Shown here: one piece after another, positions 5,104-9,874 of the stretch
Numbering within the stretch: position 1 is the stretch's first letter
How the letters are laid out: each line of letters opens with the position of its first letter
NCBI GenBank assembly: GCA_015661715.1
Contig: DQVN01000027.1
Coordinates: 1 to 9,874, forward strand
Direction of reading: 5' to 3'
Source of the DNA: Sulfurivirga caldicuralii
Lineage (GTDB): Bacteria; Pseudomonadota; Gammaproteobacteria; Thiomicrospirales; Thiomicrospiraceae
Length of the DNA: 9,874 nucleotides
Made by a program: the position numbers and the translations under genes
Notes under the pieces: model-generated
The model's input: only the letters and a program-made list of their open reading frames with translations
Told to the model about the DNA's origin: nothing
Databases searched by the model: none

Positions 5104-7547
5104 TGCGGTGGGTGAATCCATTTAAACGCTCGGTACGTACCCAGCTGATAGGGGGGGTGGCGCTGGTACATGCTGTATTAATGACCTTCTTTGTGGGGGA
5201 TATGATCCATAAACAGGCGCATATTCTTTATCAGGAAGTTCAGGAAGGGACAAAGAATGTCGTCCAGTCTTTTGCCCAAGGCATCAGTATGTGGCTGGCA
5301 ACGGGCGATTATCAGGCCGTTCAGGATGCACTCGACAGCATGACTGAGCAGTTTAGTAATTTTCAAACTGTTTTGGTTATGGATCGGGAGGGGCGTATCC
5401 TTGCCCATAACATACCGAAATATGTGGGCCAGTTTGTATCGGATTCAATTTCTCTGTCGGTGTTGCGCCAGGACAGAAGTCAAGCGCGGTATCAGGTATT
5501 GAAGATGAACGACCGGGGACTGGATGTGGTCGCACCGGTCAAGTTGAATAACCAGTTGGTTGGGTGGGTGCGTGTACAGCGAAAGCTGGATACTTTGTCA
5601 GAGCAGCAGAATAAAATTATCTGGGAAGGGGTGTTTTATACCCTGTTTGCCATTGTGGTGGGCAGTTTGTTGGCCTGGTGGCTGGCACGTCGGTTGACAT
5701 ATCGTTTGGAGCGTTTGCGACAAGCAACGGAGCAGGTTGCATCCGGCCAGTGGAATGTGATTGTGCCGGATGAGTCAGACTATCAGGATGAGTTGGCTCA
5801 GCTCAGCCGACACTTTGCCATGATGCTGAAACAGTTACAAGCGCATCGCCAGCAGTATGTACAGGAGCGTGATCGATTGGTCAGCATCATGACTGTTTTG
5901 CCTGAAGCAGTGGTGGAAGTGGATGAGCAAGGGCGTATTATCTACGCTAATCCAATGTTTGAGCACTTGGTAGGCCGTTCCGTTTCTCAATTAAAGTGGC
6001 AGCCGCTGCTGTCATTGTTTGAAATTCTGGATGAGCACGAGGAGCCTGTGTGGCTAAGCGAAGAAGATCTGTTGCGGGAAAATCAGCCTCGCAAAGCAAA
6101 GGTGGTTCTTCGTTGTAAGCAACAGCAACAGAAAACGGATATGCTGCTTCTGCAGGTATTGCCATTGCGTAAATACGGTATGCAGCATCTGGTGCTATTG
6201 TTTGAAAATCTCTCTGCTTCACAGCATCTTTTAGATGAACTGGCATGGCAGCGGGATCATGATTCGTTGACCCGTCTGTACAATCGTCATGCCCTGGAGC
6301 GTTACCTGATTGATTTGGAAGAAAAAATGCTGGTTGATCAACAGCCGCGTTTTTTAATGCAGTTTAATCTGGATCATTTCAAGCAAGTGAATGATATATC
6401 GGGTTTCAGTGTGGGAGATCAGGTGCTCCAAGAGGTGGCACAGCTGTTGTATGAGCGGTTGGGGCCTGAGGTGTTCTTGGCTCGGTTAGGTGGGGATGAT
6501 TTCGTTGCTGTGATCGAGCATTTAGATGATGCTGAGGCTGTATGTGAGCAAGGGCGTGCTTTGATAAAAGCAGTGGAGCAGTATCCCTTTAAGGGGATGG
6601 GACAGCGCTTTGTATTGAGTATGACCGTAGGCATTGTGCCGATGACAGCAGATATCAAAGCAGAAGAAGCGCTATTGAAGTTGGATTATACGGTTTATCG
6701 GGCGAAGGAAAGTGGGGAGGGGCATTGTCGCATCTATCGAGAAACGGATGAAGAGTTACTTGATCGTTTTGAGCAGATTGGCTGGCTCAGTGAGTTGAAG
6801 TCGGCTTTGTTGCATGATCGGGTGGAACTGTTTGCACAACCCATCGTTGTACTCAATGGTTCAAAGCATCGGGTGGCAGAGGTGCTGGTGCGTTTACGGA
6901 CAGAAGGAGGCGATTTGGCCGCGCCCTATCATTTTCTACCTGTGGCGGAGCGGTTTGGTTTGATGGCCACCTTGGATTTGCATATCGTCAAAAAGGCCAT
7001 AGCTTGGTTGTCAGCGCATCTTCAGGTGGTGGACCAGCTCAATATCAACCTCTCTGGTGTGGTTTTGCGTCAGATTGAGACTCGGGACATCTTGCTGCGT
7101 CAGGTATCCAGTCAGTCCGAAGCGGTTCGGCAGCGGTTGTGTTTTGAGGTGACAGAGACGGCGGCGATTCATGATTTGGAAGGTACGGCGCGGATTTTGG
7201 AACGATTGCGGCAATTAGGCTGTAAGGTGGCGATTGATGATTTCGGCTCTGGGTATGCTTCATTTAACTATCTTAAAAACCTGCCGGCAGATAGCGTGAA
7301 AATTGACGGGGTTTTTGTGCGTGATATGCACGAAGATCGCGTTAATCGCGCTATGGTGCAGGCGATTACGACGGTGGCCCATGAAATGAACTTGCAAGTA
7401 GTGGCCGAGTTTGTGGAAACGGTGGACATTGCCCGGACTTTGCAAGGAATGGGGGTTGAGTATGCGCAGGGATATCTGTTTTCCGCGCCCGTGCCGATTG
7501 ATGAGTTGGAAGATGGCCTGTGGCAGGTGGATTTGCGCCAACACTAA
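5103..7547 (+). CDS. Membrane GGDEF-EAL protein with periplasmic sensor, HAMP and PAS; probable c-di-GMP phosphodiesterase
   Basis: GTG 5103 overlaps the preceding TAG, with GGAG at 5091-5094. The 814 residues show TM1 (~14-34) and a periplasmic sensor (~36-171) with a Cache/PAS-like VLVMDREGRILAHN segment. TM2 (~176-195), HAMP (~196-248) and PAS (~262-372, with EAVVEVDEQGRIIYANPMFE) follow, then GGDEF (~375-540) and EAL (~555-805). In GGDEF the first metal-ligand Asp is Asn (N422 in FNLDHFK), the signature is GGDDF at 463-467, the usual GH before the GD motif is GF, and no RxxD inhibitory site precedes it, so cyclase activity is doubtful. EAL keeps its key residues: EVLVR with E593, N649, E682, DDFGSG at 712-717, K733, E769 and Q789. 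The likely reaction is hydrolysis of c-di-GMP to pGpG, controlled by the upstream lipoprotein. The gene ends one base from the convergent rlmD. Confidence 0.93.
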   Translation: MRWVNPFKRSVRTQLIGGVALVHAVLMTFFVGDMIHKQAHILYQEVQEGTKNVVQSFAQGISMWLATGDYQAVQDALDSMTEQFSNFQTVLVMDREGRILAHNIPKYVGQFVSDSISLSVLRQDRSQARYQVLKMNDRGLDVVAPVKLNNQLVGWVRVQRKLDTLSEQQNKIIWEGVFYTLFAIVVGSLLAWWLARRLTYRLERLRQATEQVASGQWNVIVPDESDYQDELAQLSRHFAMMLKQLQAHRQQYVQERDRLVSIMTVLPEAVVEVDEQGRIIYANPMFEHLVGRSVSQLKWQPLLSLFEILDEHEEPVWLSEEDLLRENQPRKAKVVLRCKQQQQKTDMLLLQVLPLRKYGMQHLVLLFENLSASQHLLDELAWQRDHDSLTRLYNRHALERYLIDLEEKMLVDQQPRFLMQFNLDHFKQVNDISGFSVGDQVLQEVAQLLYERLGPEVFLARLGGDDFVAVIEHLDDAEAVCEQGRALIKAVEQYPFKGMGQRFVLSMTVGIVPMTADIKAEEALLKLDYTVYRAKESGEGHCRIYRETDEELLDRFEQIGWLSELKSALLHDRVELFAQPIVVLNGSKHRVAEVLVRLRTEGGDLAAPYHFLPVAERFGLMATLDLHIVKKAIAWLSAHLQVVDQLNINLSGVVLRQIETRDILLRQVSSQSEAVRQRLCFEVTETAAIHDLEGTARILERLRQLGCKVAIDDFGSGYASFNYLKNLPADSVKIDGVFVRDMHEDRVNRAMVQAITTVAHEMNLQVVAEFVETVDIARTLQGMGVEYAQGYLFSAPVPIDELEDGLWQVDLRQH

Positions 7548-7548
7548 G

Positions 7549-8718
7549 TCAGCCTGGGAGAAACAGGGCGATCAGTTCTGTATGTATCGTATGAGGGAAC
7601 ATGTCCAGCAGTTGCAGGGTATTCAGTCGCCAGCCATTTTCTTTCAGCAGCGCGCTGTCGCGGGTAAAGGTGGCCGGGTTACAAGAGACATACACCAGTC
7701 GTTGCAGCGGCATGGGTTTTAACCAGCGGCACACAGTTTGGGCGCCGTCTCGGCCGGGGTCAAGCAATACCTTGGTATACGGCAACTGGGCCCAGGCGTA
7801 TTGTGTGGGATCTTCAAGTAAATTGGCCAGATGAAAGACGGTGTTGTTTAAACCGTTGGCTTGCGCGTTATGTCGCGCCAGGGCTACCGCTTGCGAGACG
7901 CCCTCTACACCGATGACTTGACCGGCTTGTTGAGCCATGGGCAGGGTGAAGTTGCCAATACCACAGAACAGGTCCAGGGCTTGGTCTGAGCTATTCAAAG
8001 CCAGCCAATTGAGCGCCTGGGTCACCATCTGTTCATTGACCTGGCGGTTTACCTGGATGAAGCTTTGGGGATGAAAGTACAGTTGCAGGCCATTGAGAAT
8101 GTAGTAGGGCGCAGAGGTGGCTTTTTCGTCAGACCAGTACAGGCCATTATCCGCAGCCACACCGGTGATCTGTATGGGCTTTTGCGGTGGGTGTTGCAAT
8201 AGTTGCTGCCGCTTCTCTGCCCAAGCGGTGTTGAGGGCGTTTTCCAGCAAAGGGCAGGTGCTGATGTCCTCGATGGTATGGCTTTTCCAGCGGCGGAAGC
8301 CGGCTACCGTCGTGGTGGGCAGGCGGACCGCATGAAAGCGGGCACGGCGGCGATAGCCGGTTTCCGCGCCGGTGAGCGGGGGTAGAACGGCAAAATCTGT
8401 GTCCGCCCAGATCCGTTTGAGATTGGCCAGCAGGTTGTGCTGTTTCCACTGCCGCTGAGCAGAGGGTGCCAGATGCTGTAATTGGCAGCCGCCACAGCGG
8501 CCATAGTGTTCGCAGAAAGGGGTAGTACGCTCGGGCGAGGGGGTCAAAATTTGTTCTAATTTCGCCTGCCAGAAGCGGCGTTTTTTCTCCACTACGCATG
8601 CTATGACCTGTTCGTTGGGTACGGCCCCAGCAACGAAGACGGCACGGCCTTTATACCGCCTCACGCCTCGCCCGTCGTGGCTCAGGCCGGTTATGCTCAG
8701 TTCAATCCGTTCAGCCAT
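7549..8718 (-). CDS. rlmD: 23S rRNA (uracil-C5)-methyltransferase RlmD
   Basis: RlmD (RumA) uses S-adenosylmethionine to make m5U1939 in 23S rRNA. The 389-aa protein begins with a TRAM RNA-binding domain (ELSITGLSHDGRGVRRYKGRAVFV). A [4Fe-4S] site follows: C68, C74 and C77 in CEHYGRCGGCQLQH, plus C154 in ISTCPLL. The methyltransferase core has QSFIQVN, the SAM loop DLFCGIGNF, LDPGRDGA, the nucleophile C346 in YVSCNPATF and the late base E381 in FPHTIHTELIALF. RlmCD paralogues are close; the Fe-S spacing and the DMFPHT-H-E ending resemble E. coli RlmD. It is slightly shorter than the 433-aa E. coli protein. ATG at 8718-8716 overlaps the prmA end by 8 nt, so translation is probably coupled. Its TGA lies one base from the stop of the opposing GGDEF-EAL gene, with no terminator between them. 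Confidence 0.93.
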   Translation of the reverse strand: MAERIELSITGLSHDGRGVRRYKGRAVFVAGAVPNEQVIACVVEKKRRFWQAKLEQILTPSPERTTPFCEHYGRCGGCQLQHLAPSAQRQWKQHNLLANLKRIWADTDFAVLPPLTGAETGYRRRARFHAVRLPTTTVAGFRRWKSHTIEDISTCPLLENALNTAWAEKRQQLLQHPPQKPIQITGVAADNGLYWSDEKATSAPYYILNGLQLYFHPQSFIQVNRQVNEQMVTQALNWLALNSSDQALDLFCGIGNFTLPMAQQAGQVIGVEGVSQAVALARHNAQANGLNNTVFHLANLLEDPTQYAWAQLPYTKVLLDPGRDGAQTVCRWLKPMPLQRLVYVSCNPATFTRDSALLKENGWRLNTLQLLDMFPHTIHTELIALFLPG

Positions 8719-9598
8719 CTTTACGGCCGCTCAATAGCGCCCATCCTGCTTGGGTGTCGCTCACAGAGAGGTGGATGCCATGATGGGCGTAAGTGGTGAT
8801 CAGTTCGGCTGCCTGATTTTCCAGCAGGCCTGAGAGCACCAGCTGGCCGCCCGGATGTAGATGGGCCGCCAAAGTGGGGGCCAGTTTAATGAGGGGGCCA
8901 GCCAGAATATTGGCTATGAGCAGTTGGGCTGCAGGTGGGGGATTGGCGGCGAAAGCCTCGACAGGGCGAATGTCCAGTTGGATCTGATTACGCGCGGCGT
9001 TTTGCGCCGCAGCCTGCAGCGCCTGGGGGTCGATATCGGTGGCGTGGACTTGAGCGGCGCCCAAGCGGGCGGCGGCCATGGCCAGGATGCCAGAGCCGGT
9101 GCCATAGTCAATGACCCTTTGCGCCACTGGCGGGTGGGCATCCAGCCAACGCAGGCACAGGGCGGTGGTGGGGTGGGTGCCGGTACCGAAGGCCATGCCA
9201 GGGTCCAACAGCAGATTCACCGCATCCGGTTCAGGTGGGGCATGCCAGCTGGGCACGATCCACAGGCGTTGGCCGAAGCGCATGGGTTGGAACTGATCCA
9301 TCCAGGCGCGCACCCAGTCCTTGTCTTCCAGAATCTCTATTTTGTACTGCTCGGGGGTGAGATCCGCCTGCAGGGTACAGAGCTGTTGAATAATGGCGTG
9401 TCCATCCACATCGGCCGGGAACAGACCGGTTACCCGGGTTTGCTGCCACAGGGGCGTGGTGCCCAGTTCGGGTTCAAAAATTTCCTCATTGCCCCCTTCT
9501 GCCTGGGTGACGGAAAGGGCCCCCACCGCCATCAGGGCATCGGTAAGGGGGTCAACTTGCGCTTCCGGCACGGTGGTGGTGATCTGGATCCAGCTCAT
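8711..9598 (-). CDS. prmA: Ribosomal protein L11 methyltransferase PrmA
   Basis: PrmA methylates lysines and the N-terminus of ribosomal protein L11 using S-adenosylmethionine. The 295 aa match the usual size (293 in E. coli). The N-terminal L11-recognition domain begins MSWIQITTTVPEAQVDPLTDAL, and DKDWVRAWMDQFQPMRFGQRLWIVPSW follows. The catalytic domain shows LLLDPGMAFGTGTHPTTALCL (about 129-149), the SAM-binding DYGTGSGIL (164-172; most relatives have DYGCGSG) and NILAGPL (230-236). ATG at 9598-9596 gives the normal N-terminus, though no strong Shine-Dalgarno is visible. It lies 39 nt downstream of accC and overlaps rlmD by 8 nt. The accC-prmA neighbourhood is common in gammaproteobacteria. 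Confidence 0.97.
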   Translation of the reverse strand: MSWIQITTTVPEAQVDPLTDALMAVGALSVTQAEGGNEEIFEPELGTTPLWQQTRVTGLFPADVDGHAIIQQLCTLQADLTPEQYKIEILEDKDWVRAWMDQFQPMRFGQRLWIVPSWHAPPEPDAVNLLLDPGMAFGTGTHPTTALCLRWLDAHPPVAQRVIDYGTGSGILAMAAARLGAAQVHATDIDPQALQAAAQNAARNQIQLDIRPVEAFAANPPPAAQLLIANILAGPLIKLAPTLAAHLHPGGQLVLSGLLENQAAELITTYAHHGIHLSVSDTQAGWALLSGRKDG

Positions 9599-9617
9599 GT
9601 CGATAGGGCTTTGATCA

Positions 9618-9633
9618 GCGCCCCGTGGGGCGC
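9618..9633 (-). terminator. GC-rich hairpin between accC and prmA
   Basis: GCGCCCC and GGGGCGC form a perfect inverted repeat over 9618-9633, in practice a 6-bp GC stem with a 4-nt loop. It begins 4 nt after the accC stop. On the minus strand it is followed by CTGATCAAAG rather than a T run, so it is not a standard intrinsic terminator. It may weaken readthrough or stabilise the accC mRNA end. This is an inference from sequence alone. Confidence 0.4.
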
Positions 9634-9637
9634 AGTT

Positions 9638-9874
9638 TTACAGCAGATGTTCAAGGCGCTGTTCCAGATAGTGAATGTTCTGGCCGCCTTTGCGGAAGCC
9701 GCCGTCGGCCATGATCTCCCGTTGCAGGCCGATATTGGTCTCAATGCCCAGAATAACCAGCTCGTTGAGGGCGTGCTGCATTCGCGCGATGGCTACCTCC
9801 CGGTTTTCACCGTGGGTGATCAGCTTGCCGATCATGGAGTCATAATGGGGGGGAACGCTATAGCCGGTGTAAAT
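9638..9874 (-). CDS. accC: Acetyl-CoA carboxylase, biotin carboxylase subunit AccC (C-terminal part)
   Basis: The minus-strand frame is open to the window edge, so only the last 78 residues are present. They read [19 protein letters not shown], then [29 protein letters not shown] and [12 protein letters not shown], which match the C-terminal end of biotin carboxylase very closely. The E. coli counterpart has [18 protein letters not shown] and GGTNIHYLEK. AccC carboxylates the biotin on AccB using ATP and bicarbonate, in the first step of fatty-acid synthesis in the cytoplasm. The gene stops with TAA at 9640-9638, and prmA follows after a short gap with a hairpin. ATP-grasp and N-terminal domains lie beyond the window. 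Confidence 0.96.
   Translation of the reverse strand: MYTGYSVPPHYDSMIGKLITHGENREVAIARMQHALNELVILGIETNIGLQREIMADGGFRKGGQNIHYLEQRLEHLL

Noticed and set aside
9037..9107. Thr instead of Cys in the PrmA SAM loop (DYGTGSG)
   Set aside because: The Gly residues that shape the SAM loop are kept and this position is not catalytic, so it is an ordinary substitution.
8117..9614. Plus-strand open frames opposite rlmD and prmA
   Set aside because: They lie antisense to two genes with clear conserved motifs and encode no recognisable protein segments, so they are shadow frames of GC-rich coding sequence.
9618..9640. Plus-strand intrinsic terminator (GC hairpin followed by AGTTTTA)
   Set aside because: No plus-strand gene ends here, the T run is short and offset, and the neighbouring genes are transcribed on the minus strand.

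Overview
The window looks like an ordinary chromosomal segment of a gammaproteobacterium, species not identifiable by eye. Supporting signs are the accC-prmA adjacency, an RlmD-type 23S rRNA methyltransferase with its four Fe-S cysteines, a Pst transporter, and an inner-membrane GGDEF-EAL protein with a lipoprotein partner. Gene density is high, with many 1-4 nt stop/start overlaps. No IS element, phage gene, tRNA, rRNA or CRISPR was seen.

Region 1 (1-4100, plus strand) is a high-affinity phosphate uptake operon: the 3' part of pstS, a strong intergenic hairpin, then pstC, pstA and pstB. pstB carries a one-base deletion near 3053 that splits it into two frames. PstC has an unusual acidic insert with repeats in the loop after its first membrane helix. 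Where phoU often sits, the operon continues through a TGATG overlap into an Mpg/AAG-type DNA-3-methyladenine glycosylase. A second TGATG overlap leads to a 34-codon, tryptophan-rich, single-helix microprotein gene.

Region 2 (4101-7547, plus strand) is a two-gene signalling unit behind a candidate extended -10 promoter. It encodes a PhnD-family periplasmic binding protein anchored as a lipoprotein and, overlapping its stop by one base, an 814-aa membrane protein (TM, periplasmic sensor, TM, HAMP, PAS, GGDEF, EAL). The GGDEF site is degenerate (Asp to Asn at the first metal ligand, GGDDF in place of GGDEF) while the EAL site looks complete. The unit is best read as a ligand-controlled c-di-GMP phosphodiesterase, in architecture like the NspS-MbaA pair but with a phosphonate-binding-type sensor protein. 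Its position next to pst suggests, without proving, that it senses phosphate or another oxyanion.

Region 3 (7549-9874, minus strand) runs convergently: the 3' end of accC, then prmA, then rlmD overlapping prmA by 8 nt. It joins fatty-acid synthesis with modification of the translation apparatus. The stop codons of the two opposing operons are separated by a single base.
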